Below are positions 49,187-60,749 of a DNA stretch of 64,000 nucleotides, in pieces (position 1 is the first letter of the stretch; the number at the start of each line of letters is the position of its first letter). Under the pieces are notes generated by a model. That model worked only from the letters and a program-made list of their open reading frames with translations, ran no database searches and was not told the DNA's origin. The translations under genes were made by a program, and so were the position numbers. This DNA comes from Talinum fruticosum. Its lineage: Eukaryota > Streptophyta > Magnoliopsida > Caryophyllales > Talinaceae. The stretch spans positions 1,054,001 through 1,118,000 of the forward strand of contig JAITYX010000101.1 in the NCBI GenBank assembly GCA_021018815.1. The letters are read 5' to 3'.

Positions 49187-50400
49187 TCATTCCGAGCGAG
49201 GCTCTTGTGTTGTCTCATTCCGAATTACTTCATTCCGAGTGACTTCATTCCGAGCTGGTTGGGTTTGATTCTCGATAGGCTCATTTTTGTCGGGGTCATC
49301 ATCTCTGCTAAGCTTTAGGTTTGAGAATGTTGATTCACTTGGTTTTTCCTGTTCAAGCTCATCAAACACAACGTGGATACTTTCTTCCACTTTGTTAGTT
49401 CTTTTATTGAAAATGTGATAAGCTTTGCTATGAGAAGAATAACCCAGAAAAATACCTTCATCTCGACCGAGCATCAAACTTGGTCGAGTGATCCTTACCA
49501 TTGTTGTGAACAAAACACTTACATCCAAAGGGTTTGAAGTATGAGATATTGGGTTTCTTCCCTTTGTAGAGCTCGTATGGTGTTTTCTTTAGGATGGGCC
49601 TGATGAGACATCTGTTCAATGTGTAGTTTGCAGTGTTGATCGCCTCAGCCTAGAAATAGTAGGGTGGATTGTGCTCAATCATCATTGTCCTAGCTATTTC
49701 TTCAAGAGTTCTGTTCTTTCTCTCTACTACTCCATTATGTTGGGGAGTTCTTGGTGCTGAGAAGTTGTGAGAGATACCATTCTTGTCGCGAGAACTCCGA
49801 GAATTATGAGTAGTCGAACTCCCTTCCATGGTCGGTTCGAATTCTCTAGATCCGAGTCCGAGACTCAACTTGGATTTTTCTGCAGAGCTTGCTGAACTCC
49901 TTGAATGCTTCATTTTTGTGCTTGAGAAAACACACCCGGGTAAATCGTGAGTAATCGTCAATAATAACAAGAACATATGATTTACCTCCGAGGCTCTTAA
50001 CGAGGATTTCACCACATAAGTCCATATGTAGCGGTTGAAGCACCTTGGATGTGGAAGCTGTCTTCGAGGATTTGAATGATGATCGACTTATTTCCCTTTT
50101 GTGCAAGCTTCACAAACTTTGTCTTTCTTGAAAGCACAATTGGGCAAACCTCGACTAAACTATGAGATGCCAATTTCTTAATAATATGCATGCTAACATG
50201 GCCTAATCTACGATGCCAAATCCATGAGTCATCATGAAGTGATGCTTTTAAACAAGATAAATTCGACTCGGGTCGGAAAGAGGGATAATATAAGTGTTAC
50301 TTGATCTCTTACCCGAGAGTTTGATCTCCTTGGTAGTGTCATAAAAAATGTAGCAGTTGGTTTGAGTGAATCTTACCTCTTGACCTTTATCACTCAATTG
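49187..50400 (-). pseudogene. Copia element B integrase
   Basis: 50009-50191 covers part of the zinc-binding region. 49846-50106 covers the core start (MDLCGE, VIIDDYSRFTRV). 49650-50015 contains SAPRTPQHNGVVERKNRTLEEIARTMMIE with the catalytic Glu. 49187-49528 covers the C-terminal region and the acidic linker with tandem NEVTRNEVIRNE. The gene is broken by several frame changes. Confidence 0.87.
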
Positions 50401-51282
50401 ACAAGGTAAACTCGGGCTAACCAGATTGCTGCCCTTTCAAATCTTGCCTATCCTAATTATCTTGCCTTTGTCTGTCATCTCCAAAAGTGGCTTTTCCTCC
50501 TTTGAACTCTTCTAACTCAGAAAAGAGTCCCGAGTCTCTCGACACATGGCGTGAACACCCACTATCAAGGTACCAATACCCTTTTGGTCTTTTACGAGTA
50601 GCTCGCAAAACAGAAACAAACTAACCCTTCTCACTTCCTTTAATGAACCCAGTAATGCCCTTTACTGTGGTCCTTTTCGAGGAAGAAGGTTTTTCGGAAC
50701 CCGATTTGAATGACTTTGGGTCCAGTTTGATTTTGAGTCTTCGTTTAGAGAAGCTGAGTGCTGTGTCTCTTTTTTTTGAAAGGTTTTTCTTTTGGAAAAC
50801 GATGGAGATGATTTTCTCCTATAAATTGGTCTAGGCTCAGTCCTTCTCTCATTTTTATGAGTAGGACTGTGCTCAACTTTCTGAACTTTACGAGTTACGG
50901 AATCCTTTTGAAAAGGTCCGAGTAGGAATTGGATTCTTCCTCTTTGTTAAAACCAAGAGCTTCCTTTACGAAGGAGACACATTGAGATCCCAAGAGCATG
51001 TCAAGGTTTTTCGACCTTGAGTAAATTTTAAAACAAGATCTTGAGACTCATTGAGCTTTTGCTCATTTTCTTTTCTGAGTAACTCGGACTCGGTCTCATT
51101 GATTTGAGCACTAGTCTTGAGTTCTCCGAGTGTGAGTCTTAGTTTTTCCAACTCATTTTTTAAAGAAATGGTCTTAGAGGAAATTGACTCAAGTTGATTT
51201 TTAAAGTGAGAAGAATCGAATTGGACTTTTCTTCCAAAGTGAAAATATACTTCCTAAGTCAGGTTTCGAGAATTTGAGAAAG
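50401..51282 (-). pseudogene. Copia element B protease and gag-pol linker
   Basis: The protease active-site region lies near 50500-50570 in minus-strand frames that are interrupted. 50966-51151 is a Glu/Leu/Lys-rich segment (KLRLTLGELKTSAQINETESELL) with heptad spacing, a likely coiled coil found between gag zinc knuckle and protease in this group. The solo LTR at 51283 splits the linker from gag. Confidence 0.7.
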
Positions 51283-52529
51283 TGATGTGTAGTGGCCGAA
51301 GCAAAGAAAAAGATGGAAAAACCGCAAAACACACAACCAGGGCAGAATAGGACCTGCAGGTGCGGTTCTGGGGAAAAGGGTGAAAGGAGGGGTAAATGTG
51401 CTTGGATTTGGACGAAACTTGGAGGGAGTGAGGTAACTGATGAAGGAAGGTTGTGACCAAGTTTCGTGAATTTTGGATAAGGGGAACTACCTGAACAGAT
51501 AGCCAGAAGTTGACGCTGCTGGCTGGATGTACAGATTGATACCCTTTGTTTGGTTTTGATGTGGAGGACGGAGGGGTTCTTGGTTTAAGCTGAGATTTGG
51601 TGGAAATGGACTCAACTCATGTATGATGAAGTGTGTGAAATTTGGGAAAGAGATGATTCGTGGATTGGGAGATATGGTTGATGGAAGTCAGCTGGATAGA
51701 ACCTGGATTACGGCTTGGATACGGAAACACCACCAAGCTGAATCAAGGGCGCTCTCAAACGGTCCGGATACAGAAACACCACCGGGGTTTGGGAGACTCA
51801 AAGGACACCACCTAGATGCCAACCTAGGATACAGCTTTGAGGATTCAAAAGGTTGAGAAATCCATCTCAAGAGCAAAGCTCAAATTCATATATTCATCAA
51901 GGGTGTGTTACAATGGTGCATAGGTGCTGAATATATAATGCTTCATATGAGCATTTACATAACCGAATCCAAGCTGAAAAATATGAAAAATAAAGCAAAA
52001 CAAAAATGCTAACTAATTAGATGCTTTCCTCCTCTCCAAGTTAAGCTTGAAGAATTTCTAGCCAAGTATTGTTTGATAGGGAACATGTGGCCAAGATTTA
52101 TTGCCCCTTCTCCAAGCTCTTTTCTAACCACCTTCCACTAGTGGTAGTGTCTTCTAGAATGCTCCTAGCTTGGTGTTCTTGGCAGCTCCATGTGATGCAT
52201 GACCATAAACCCTTCGGCCCTCCCTTGGACCGACCCATCATGACATGAAATTATTTATGTTCAAAGCACTTAAGATAATAATACTTGTAACATTGCTTGA
52301 TTATGCTTGGCCGATCTTTTCTAGCTTTAACCATGGAAATTTGGTGAGCTTGATTTCTCAACTATCTTCCTTAACACCTTGACTTATTTATGAACAAATA
52401 ATCAACAATCATCCTCCGGGCTCGATCGACATTATGCGCATGAAAAATACAATCACTCCCGGTTGTTTTGCATGCACGTTGAAGCTGAACATTTTCTGTC
52501 TCTTTACCCATGGCTGGCCACTTTCCATC
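51283..52529 (-). mobile_element. Solo LTR, TGATGGAAAG...ACACATCA family, copy 3
   Basis: It is in the opposite orientation to copies 1 and 2. It is flanked by GAAAG (51278-51282, 52530-52534). The outer end reads ccatc|gaaag where the family end predicts ccatca|gaaag: one A is missing exactly at a TCAGA string. It carries the repeated gtggtgttt motif (about 51722 and 51770). It is inserted in the gag-pol linker of copia element B. Confidence 0.85.
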
Positions 52530-52564
52530 GAAAGTACTCAATTACCTCTTGAGGATTAGCTTCC

Positions 52565-53676
52565 TCATTGTCCGATTGATCCGAGTCGACTCGACTCTGC
52601 TTCCACTTCGAGTCGAGAATGTGCCATCGGACACTTTGAGTCATCCGAGTCCTCGTCATCTTCCGATGAGTCCTCATCACTCCATGTGGCCATCATAGCC
52701 TTTTTTTCTTTCTGTCCCTTCTTCTCTTTGGACGAGTCTTTGACTATGTGTTCCTTGCTGCCACATTCAAAGCATCTAGAGTTCTTAGTCAAGGATAACT
52801 TTGAAGAAGAATAGTATTTACCTTTTCTATCCTTCTTGTCTTTCTTATAGAACTCTTCTTTTGGCTTCTTATCCCATCTCTTGTGCTTCATCATTCTTTT
52901 GAAGCCTCTAGCAATAAGTGCCATGGGATCCTCTTTTGAGTCCGATGAACTCATATTTGCTTTTCCGGTTTTTGAGGCTTTCGGTGTAATGTTCTTTTTG
53001 GTGCTGACCTCTGCATCCTCCTCATCCAGGTGGATCTCATGGGTGAAAAGCTTCCCAATAAGTTCGTCCGGCTTCGGTAGAGACAAGTTACGAGCCTCTT
53101 CGATAGTTGTCACCTTGGGACCCCATCTTTTCTTGGGTAAGCTTCGAGTATCTTTCTGCACATTTCCTCGTGGGAAATCTTTTTACCCAGAGATTTGAGA
53201 TTATTGGTAATCTTTGTAAATCGAATGAACATCCGAATGATGTTTTCTTCGGCTCCATCTTGAATAACTCATATTTTTGAGGATATTGGCTTGTCTTCGG
53301 TTGTCTAACCTAGCTTGTACCTTCATAAGTGTTGACTAAGGTGTCCCACAGTTCTTTGGTTGTATCACGAGCGGACACTCGATTGTATTCTTCTAAGGCG
53401 ATGGTGCACATAAGAATGTTCATTGACTTGAAGTTCTTTCGAACTTTTAAGCTTCATCAGTTGTGAACTTAGCCTTCGTTTTGGGCACAATTCTTGTTTC
53501 TTCTGTCTTCATGGGAAGGTAGTTTCCTTCTTGTATGATGTTCCAAATATCTTCATCATGATCCAGGAGGAAACATTCCATGAGTTTCTTCCGAGTGCAC
53601 GAAGTTGGATCCTTTGAACTTTGGTGGTCTGCTGGAAGATCTTCCTTCATCGAACTCTCCAGTTGTTACGAGCCAT
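52565..53676 (-). pseudogene. Copia element B gag
   Basis: The likely start Met is at 53674-53676. 53447-53650 is the gag N-terminal part (KKLMECFLLDHDEDIWNII). 52565-53161 is a 198-residue frame with gag C-terminus, a basic stretch (FKRMMKHKRWDKKPKEEF), a zinc knuckle CFECGSKEHIVKDS in which the last Cys is Ser, and an acidic Ser/Asp/Glu tract. The frame between 53161 and 53447 is broken. Confidence 0.85.
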
Positions 53677-53722
53677 TTGATCTTTAGACCTTTGGATGGT
53701 TAGATCCTTTTCTGAAAGGCTA

Positions 53723-53734
53723 GGCTCGATACCA
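53723..53734 (-). promoter_or_regulatory. Primer-binding site of copia element B
   Basis: On the minus strand it reads TGGTATCGAGCC, 2 bp from the LTR. It is of initiator tRNA-Met type with one A missing. Confidence 0.82.
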
Positions 53735-53736
53735 AT

Positions 53737-55020
53737 TGAAGGTTTGCTCAAGGAGAGGCTAAGTCACCCTAGAGGGGAGGGGTGAATAGGGTGATGATGA
53801 AATTTGCTTTAAATTTACTATAGATGTGAATCCGAGGTGAGTAAGAGTCGGGGATGAGCTCGGAAATTTACTAACTCATAATTCAGTGAAGAATGAAGAG
53901 ATAGATTAAATAGAAACTTTGAACCTGTCCGAGTCTAGAATGCACTCGGAAAATTAATAACACAGAAAGTACGTGGAAACCCTCCTGGGGCAGAAAACCA
54001 CGAACCGTGCTAATCCAAGCACAAAGTCAAATCCAGTATTTTGAGTCCACAAAATACGAGTAGACTGACTTGACCCAAGTTGCTCCCTTAAACAACTTCT
54101 TACGGGTTTTCCTAGACTCGAAATTCCCTTATCCGATCTAGTACTTCCTAACCGAGATAACCCTTACGGTTAGGGACAAGCTGAGCTGAGTTACCCTTTA
54201 CGACTTAGTCGAGGGACCTTACTTATAAAGTAAGAAAGAGAGTGTTTCTTACTAAGTACAAGACCTTACAACTCGGAAAGTTATGAAATACGAGTTGGAG
54301 TTGTAAGTAGAAGATTGAGAATGAATACAATGACTTTTGATCAAATATGTATATTAACAATAGGTTCGGCAATCTTCAAGTCTTGAAAGTTGGCTTCTAT
54401 TTATAGATGACCAAGCAGCATAGCCATTGTGTCCATCTTCTGACTGGAATTCCTTTGAGACCGTTGTAGATGATTTTCGAGTCACTCGGAAAATATTCGT
54501 TGAGATATGAACGTTGGGCAACGGTTCTTGACTCCTTTGGAAGTCCCAAAACCACTTGGTGGTGTCTTGAAAAATAAGGTGGAAGCCACCGTTGAGCTTA
54601 GTGTTGCAGATTTCAAGTTTTGGAAACGAGACAACCCTCACACGAGTGTCCGGGGCTAGGTCGGATGCGGAAAAAGCCTTGTCTGTCTGGTGATTTGACG
54701 TTTTGAAGCCAGGTTACTTTTGTATTTCAAATTAGGATAGCCTTGTTTGAATAACCTACAAAAGTAAATCAATTTGGTTCTCAAAGTATAAAATACTTTG
54801 GTCCAAGATTAGACACGAGATAATATTATAATTAAGATAATTAAGAGATAATTATCCGGGTCGAGAAAAGAAAAGGAATTTTCTGAGTCTAATATCCATG
54901 AAACTCAAAATTCCATCTTAGTCGAGTCTAGTAGGCAATCAAGTCGGATAAAGAATATAAGAGTAAACGGACTTGATCTAGATTAAACAGAAATTCAAAC
55001 TAAAATATGCTGATTTGGAA
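53737..55020 (-). mobile_element. Copia element B 5' LTR, outer end missing
   Basis: It begins tgaaggtttgctc and aligns with the other copia LTRs until about 55020 (aatatgctgatttggaac). The last ~300 bp, including the outer TGAAGACTC end, are absent. A TATA box on the minus strand (ctataaata, 54399-54407) is intact. Confidence 0.83.
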
Positions 55021-55030
55021 CAATGTATTG

Positions 55031-55427
55031 TTCCAAGAACAAACTGGATGAGGAAGGGTTGGTAGTCGAAATAAGGATAGACTAGTTGCTCCGGGATACA
55101 ACCAAGAGGACGGAATTTATTGTGGGGAAATCTTTGCACCTATTGCTAGGATTGAGGCAATCGGAATTCTTTTAGCATTTGCATCTAGCATGAACATCAA
55201 ACTTTATCAAATGGATGTCAAATGTGAATTTCTCAATGGTTTTATTCAAGAAGAAGTAAATGTTAAGCAACCCCCTGGATTTGAAAACTCGGAATTTCCA
55301 AATCATGTTTTCAAGTTAAGAAAGGCTTTATATGGTCTTAAACAAGCTCCTACAGACTTGGTATGAAATATTAAGCGGTTTCTTGGTTGAAAATGATATT
55401 AAAAGACGTTAGATTAACAAAACTCTT
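55031..55427 (+). pseudogene. Copia reverse transcriptase fragment
   Basis: The plus strand encodes, with breaks, NKLDEEGLVVE, GYNQEDGIYCGEIFAPIARIEAIGILLAFASSMNIKLYQMDVKC and [20 protein letters not shown]. It is the start of reverse transcriptase only. It lies between the truncated LTR of element B and the intact LTR start of element C, so element C probably inserted into it. Confidence 0.8.
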
Positions 55428-56894
55428 TGAAAACTTAGACTTTATACTTACACTTTTCCGAGTTCCATCGAGGAATCAGGTATAAGACTTCATCTCTTAT
55501 AGGGTTTTGATTTCAAGCCATTCCATGTGCCTTAGAAGCCTTTACGAGTGATATAACATCCTCTCCGAGTGTTATAGAAACTATTATATATGTTTATGCG
55601 TGACTCGACTGACTTAGAAATCATATGTACTCACCACTTCACACTCAATTCCGAGTCACTCAACGCTCGGAAATATCACATGTTCAAACACTTTATTTCA
55701 CGCACATAAATTCAGAGTCCGATTTCATGTTACAGGAATTACATTGTTAATTTACTATTCCAAGTCGGCATATTTAGTTTGAACTTTGTTTAGTCTAGAT
55801 CAAGTTTGTTTACTCCGATCTTTTGACTTGTTTATCTTCTAGACTGACTAAGATGGAATTTGAGTATCATGGATATTAGACTCGAGAAAATTCCATTCCT
55901 TTTCGACTCAAATAATTAGTCACTTAATTATATTAATTATGCTATTATCTATGTCTAATCTTGGACCAAATTATTTTATACTTTGAGAACCAAATTGATT
56001 TACTTTTATAGGTTATTCAAACGAGGTTATCCTAATTTTGAATTGCAAAAATAAGCTGGGTTCAAAACGTCAAATCACCGAGTGGTTTTAGGACTTCCAA
56101 AGGAGTCAAGAGCCGTTGCCCAACGTTCATATCTTAACGGATATTTTACGAGTGACTCGGAAAATCCATTACAACGGTCACAAGGGACTTCTAGTCGGAA
56201 GATGGACACAACGGCTAAGCTGCTTGGTCATCTATAAATAGAAGAAAACTTCCAAGACTTGAAGATTGCTTGAACCAACTGTTAATACACATACTTGAGC
56301 AAAAGTGGTTGTATTCATTCTCAATCTTCTACTTACAACTCCAATTACGTATTTATTATTTCTTTGAGTTGTGAGGTCTTGTACTCGATTACAAACACTC
56401 TCTTTTACTCTCTAAGTAAGGTCCCTTGAGCTGAGTCGTAAGGGTTAACTCAGCTCGGTTGTCCCTAACTGTAAGGGTGATCTCGGTTAGGAAGTACTAG
56501 ATCGAGATAAGGTAATTTCGAGTCTAGGAAAAATTTGTACGGAGTTGTCTAAGGGAGCAACTCGGGTTGAGTCGATCTCTGAATTTTGTGGACTCAAATA
56601 GTGGATTTGACTTTGTGCTTGGATTAACACGGTCCTTAATTTTCTACCCCGGGAGGGTTTCCACGTACTTTCGAGTTATTACTTTTACGAGTGCATTATA
56701 GACTCGGACTATTACAAAGTTACGCTTATTCTGTTTCTTCACTCTTCACTTGAATTACGAGTTAGTACTTTTACGAGCTCATCCTTGGCTCTCGCTCACC
56801 TCAGATTCATATCTATTTTAAATTTCAAACAAATTTAATCACCACCCTATTAACCCCCGTAGGATGACTTAGCCTCTCCCAGAGCAAACCTTCA
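55428..56894 (+). mobile_element. SIRE-like copia element C, 5' LTR
   Basis: It runs from TGAAAACTTAGAC to GAGCAAACCTTCA (1467 bp), followed by the primer site. It is the inverted counterpart of the LTRs of elements A and B. A TATA box lies at 56232-56240. Confidence 0.87.
56232..56240 (+). promoter_or_regulatory. TATA box of the copia LTR (element C)
   Basis: ctataaatagaag lies in the LTR about 660 bp before its end, with an equivalent intact copy on the minus strand at 54399-54407. Its position fits the start of the LTR transcript. Confidence 0.6.
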
Positions 56895-56896
56895 AT

Positions 56897-56908
56897 TGGT
56901 ATCGAGCC
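56897..56908 (+). promoter_or_regulatory. Primer-binding site of copia element C
   Basis: TGGTATCGAGCC lies 2 bp after the LTR. It is of initiator tRNA-Met type with one A missing relative to the usual site. Confidence 0.85.
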
Positions 56909-56953
56909 TAACCTTTCGGAAAGGATCTAACCATCCAAAGGTTTAAAGATCAA

Positions 56954-57951
56954 ATGGCTCGGAACAACGAAGAGTTTGATGAAGGAAGATCTTCTAGCGA
57001 GACCACCAAAGTTCAAAGGATCTAACTCGTGCCTTTGGAAGAAACTCATGGAATGTTTTCTGCTAGATCATGATGAGGATGTTTGGAACATCATACAAGG
57101 AGGCAACTACATTCCCATGAAGACGGAAGAAACAAGACTCGTACCCAAGACAAAGGCTGAGTTCACTGGCGATGAAGTAGAGAAGTTCAGAAAGAACTTC
57201 AAGGCAATGAACATTCGATATGCACCATCAGCTCGGAAGAATATAACCAAGTGTCTGCACTGTGATACAGCCAAAGAAGTGTGGGACACGCTGTTCAACA
57301 CCTATGAAGGCACAAGCCACGTCGGACAAGCGAAGATAAGCCAATATCTTCATAAGTATGAGCTGTTCAAGATGGAGCCGAAGAAAACATCACTTAGATG
57401 TTCATTCGCTTTCTGAGATTACCAACAATCTCAAATCTCCGGGTAAAAGATTTCCCACGAGGAAATGTGCGGAAAGATACTCGAAGCCTACCCAAGAAAA
57501 GATAGGGTCCCAAAGTGACAGCTATCGAAGAGGCTCGAGAACTTGTCTCTACTAAAGCCGGACGAACTCATTGGGAAGCTTCTCACCCATGAGATCCACC
57601 GGAAGAGGAGGATGCAGAGGTCGGCACCAAAAAGAACATTGCATCGAAATCCTTAGAAACCGAGAAGCGAGATCCGAGTTCTTCGACTCGGAAGAGGATC
57701 CCATGGCACTTATCGCTAGACGCTTCAAGAGAATGATGAAGCACAAGAGACGGGATAAGAAGCCAAGAGAAGAGTTCTATAAGAAAGACAAGAAGGATAG
57801 AAAAGGTAAATACTCTTCCCCTTCAAAGTTATCTTTGACTAAGAATTTTATCTGTTTTGAATGTGGCGGCAAGGAACACATAGTCAAGGACTGTCCCAAG
57901 ATAAAAAGGGACGAGAAGAAAGAAAAAGGTTATGATGGCCACATGGAGTGA
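56954..57951 (+). pseudogene. Copia element C gag with zinc knuckle
   Basis: The start Met is at 56954 (caaATGgctcgg), 46 bp after the primer site, as in A and B. An early frame break is followed by the 146-residue frame 56976-57416: KKLMECFLLDHDEDVWNIIQGG and HVGQAKISQYLHKYELFKME, the gag core. 57571-57951 holds the basic FKRMMKHKRRDKKPREEF stretch and a complete CCHC knuckle (CFECGGKEHIVKDC). Breaks lie near 57410-57570. It is the best-preserved gag of the three elements and the only one with all four knuckle residues in one frame. Confidence 0.88.
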
Positions 57952-59040
57952 CGAGGACTCATCGGAAGAGGACGAGGACTCGGATGACTCAAAGTGTCCG
58001 ATGGCACCTTCGATTCGAAGTGGAAACAAAGTTAGACACGGATCAATTAGACAATGAAGAAGCAAATCCTCAAGAGGTAATTGAATACTTTCTCAAATTT
58101 TCCAAAGTTGATTTAGCCAAGTAAATTTTCACTTTGGAAGAGAAGCCCAATTCTAATTCTTCTCATTTTAAAGAACAACTTGAATCAATTTCTTACGAGA
58201 GCATTTCTTTAAAAAATGAGTTGGAAAAGCTGAGACTTACACTCGAGAGAACTCAAGACTAGTGCTTGAAACCAATGAGGCCGAGTATGAGTTACTCGGA
58301 AAAGAAAATGAGCAACTAAAGCAAAAGCTCAACGAGTCTCAAGATCTTGTTTTAACATTTACTCAAGGTCGGAAGAACCTTGATATGCTCTTGGGATCTT
58401 AATGTGTCTCGTTTAGAAAAGAAGGTCTTGGTTTAAACAAAGAGGAGGAATCCATTTCCTACTCGAGTTTTTCAAAAGGATTCTAGAACTATAAAGTTCG
58501 GGAAGGTTGAGCACGATCCCATTCATAAAAATGAAAGGAGGACTGAGCCTAAACTAGCTTACAAGAGAAAATCATCTCCACTAGGTTTATAAGAGAAAAG
58601 CTTTTCAAAAGAAAGAGACACAAACTCGAGTTCTCTAAATGGAAGACTCAGAATCGAGACCAAACCCAAAGTCATTCAAATGCAGGTTCGAAAAACCTTC
58701 TTCCTCGAAAAGGACCACAGTAAAGAGTGTTACTTGGGTTCGTTAGAGGAAGTGAGAAGGGTTAGTTTATCTCTATTTTGCGAGGCCACTCGAGAAAAGA
58801 ACAAAAGGGAAGCTGGTACCTTGACGGTGGATGCTCACGCCACATGTCGGGAGATTCGGGACTCTTTTACGAGTTAGAAGAGTACAAAGGAGGAAAAGTC
58901 ACATTTGGAGATAACAGCAAAGGCAAGATAATTGGGATAGGTAAGATTGGAAAAGGAAACAATCTGGTCGGCCAGGTATACCTTGTCAAAGGGTTAAAGT
59001 ACAACTCGCTTAGCATATCTCAATTGTGTGATTAAGGTCA
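57952..59040 (+). pseudogene. Copia element C linker and protease
   Basis: 57950-58680 contains an acidic tract and a coiled-coil-like Glu/Leu-rich stretch in broken frames. 58778-59035 carries the protease block WYLDGGCSRHMSGDSGLFYELEEYKGG followed by GNNLVGQVYLVKGLKYNSLSISQLCD. The active-site triplet is Asp-Gly-Gly rather than the Asp-Ser-Gly seen in element A. The frame is open at the active site but not linked to gag. Confidence 0.8.
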
Positions 59041-60060
59041 AGAGGTAAGATTCACTCAAACCAACTATTATATTTTTGATGACACTAACAAGGAGATCAA
59101 GCCCTCGGGTAAGAGATCGGGTAACACTTACATTATTCCTCTTTCGACCCGAGTCGGAATTTATCTTGTTTAAAAGCATCACTTCTTGATGACTCATGGA
59201 CATGGCATCATAGATTAGGTCATATTAGCATGCATACTATTAAGAAACGGCATCTCATGGTTTAGTCGGAGGATTGCCTAATTGTGCTTTTAAGAAAGAT
59301 AAAATTGAAATGCTACATATGGACTTATGTGGTGAAATCCCTGTTAAGAGTCTTGGAGGTAAATCATATGTACTTGGTTATTGTTGATGATTACTCACGA
59401 TTTATGTGGGTGTGTTTTCTTAAGCACAAAAATGAAGCATTCAAAGAGTTCAACAAGCTCTGCAGAAAAATCCAAGTTAAGTCTCGGACTCGGATCCGGA
59501 GAATTCGAGCCGACCATGGAAGGGAGTTCGACTACTCGGAATTTGCAGAGTTTTGTGACAAGAATGGTATTTCCCACAAGTTCTCAGCACCAAGAACTCC
59601 TCAACAAAATGGAGTAGTGAAGAGAAAGAACATAACTCTTGAAGAAATAGCTAGGACAATGATGATTGAACATAATCTACCCTACTATTTTTAGGTTGAG
59701 GCGGTAAACACCGCAAACTACACCTTGAATAGATGCCTCATCGGACCCATCCTGAAGCAAAAACCATACGAGCTCTACAAAGGGAAGAAACCCAATATCT
59801 CATACTTCAAACCCTTTGGATGTAAGTGTTTTGTTCACAACAATGGTAAGGATCACCGACCAAGTTTGATGCTCTGTTAGATGAAGGTATTTTTCGGGTT
59901 ATTCTTCTCATAGCAAAGCTTATCGCATTTTCAATAAAAGAACTAATAAAGTGGAAGAAAGCATCCACGTTGTGTTTGATGAGATTGAACAGGAAAAGCC
60001 AAGTGAATCATCATTCTCGGACCTAAAGCTTAGCGAGAGATGATGACCACGACAAAAATG
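59041..60060 (+). pseudogene. Copia element C integrase
   Basis: The zinc-binding segment at 59195-59290 is broken. 59284-59694 is a 136-residue core: IVDDYSRFMWV (first catalytic Asp), RADHGREFDYSEF (second Asp), then QQNGVVKRKNITLEEIA, where the catalytic Glu (as in VERKN of A and B) is replaced by Lys (codon 59620-59622). 59700-60060 encodes the C-terminal part out of frame. An acidic linker with repeated NEVTRNE-type units follows at 60060-60180. Confidence 0.88.
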
Positions 60061-60417
60061 AGCCTATCGAGAATCAAACCCAACCAGCTCGGAATGAAGT
60101 CACTCGGAATGAAGTCACTCGGAATGACATAACTCAAGAACCCGCTCGGAATGATGGACAAACTGTTGACAAGTTCACTCGGAACGGATCTCTCGAAGAT
60201 CAACCAATTTAGCCTACGGATCTGGTGAATCGGAGAACAGGTAGAGTATTTAAGTATGCTTCTAGTCATCCACTAGAAAACATATTATACGATATCAACA
60301 AGTGGGGTAAGAACTCGTTCCTCTCTTCAGAATTTATGTGCATTCACTGCATTCATTTCATTAACTAAACCTAAAAATACACTAGAGGCCCTAAATGAAC
60401 CTGAATGGGTAGAGGCC

Positions 60418-60651
60418 ATGCAAGAAGAACTCAATCAATTCGAAAGAAACCAAGTCCGGACTCGACCAAACGACCTTCTAACCACCCGAGTCATAGAAAC
60501 CAAATGGGTTTTCAAGAACAAATTGGATGAAGGTGGGTTGGTAGTCAGAAACAAGGCTAGACTTGTGGCTCAAGGATACAATCGGGAAGAAGGGATTGAT
60601 TGTGGGGAAACCTTCGCACCTATTGCGAAGTGAAGCCAATGGAATTCGTTA
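60418..60651 (+). pseudogene. Copia element C reverse transcriptase, N-terminal stub
   Basis: The 71-residue frame contains MQEELNQFERNQV, TKWVFKNKLDEGGLVVRNKARLVAQGY and IDCGETFAPIAK. Only the N-terminal part is present; the catalytic YVDD region is absent because the 5S array begins at about 60655. Confidence 0.88.
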
Positions 60652-60654
60652 GCA

Positions 60655-60749
60655 TGCACCGGATCCCATCGAACTCCGCCATTAAGCGTGCTTGGGTGAG
60701 AGTAGTACTAGGATGGGTGACCTATTGGGAAGTCCTCGTGTTGCACCTC
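60655..60749 (+). rRNA. 5S ribosomal RNA gene, 5'-truncated (unit 1)
   Basis: The sequence from gcaccggatcccatcg to gttgcacc matches residues ~25 to the end of a plant 5S gene. It includes the internal promoter region aagcgtgcttgggtgagagtagtactaggatgggtgacc. The first ~24 bases and all upstream signals are replaced by copia reverse transcriptase sequence, so it is a pseudogene. Confidence 0.88.

Larger units (their letters stand above)
47626..55020 (-). mobile_element. SIRE-like copia element B, 3'-truncated
   Basis: Right to left: 5' LTR (53737 to about 55020, outer end missing), primer site, gag, zinc knuckle, linker, protease, integrase, reverse transcriptase and RNase H. It stops at 47626 within RNase H, so the env-like frame and 3' LTR are absent. 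A solo LTR is nested at 51283-52529. It is closely related to elements A and C. Confidence 0.85.
55428..60651 (+). mobile_element. SIRE-like copia element C, truncated at the 5S array
   Basis: 5' LTR, primer site, gag, zinc knuckle, linker, protease, integrase and the beginning of reverse transcriptase are present in the plus orientation. The element stops at about 60651, within a sequence that in the related fragment at 55180 continues as ttagcatttgcatctagc; here ttagcat is followed directly by 5S gene sequence. Confidence 0.87.
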
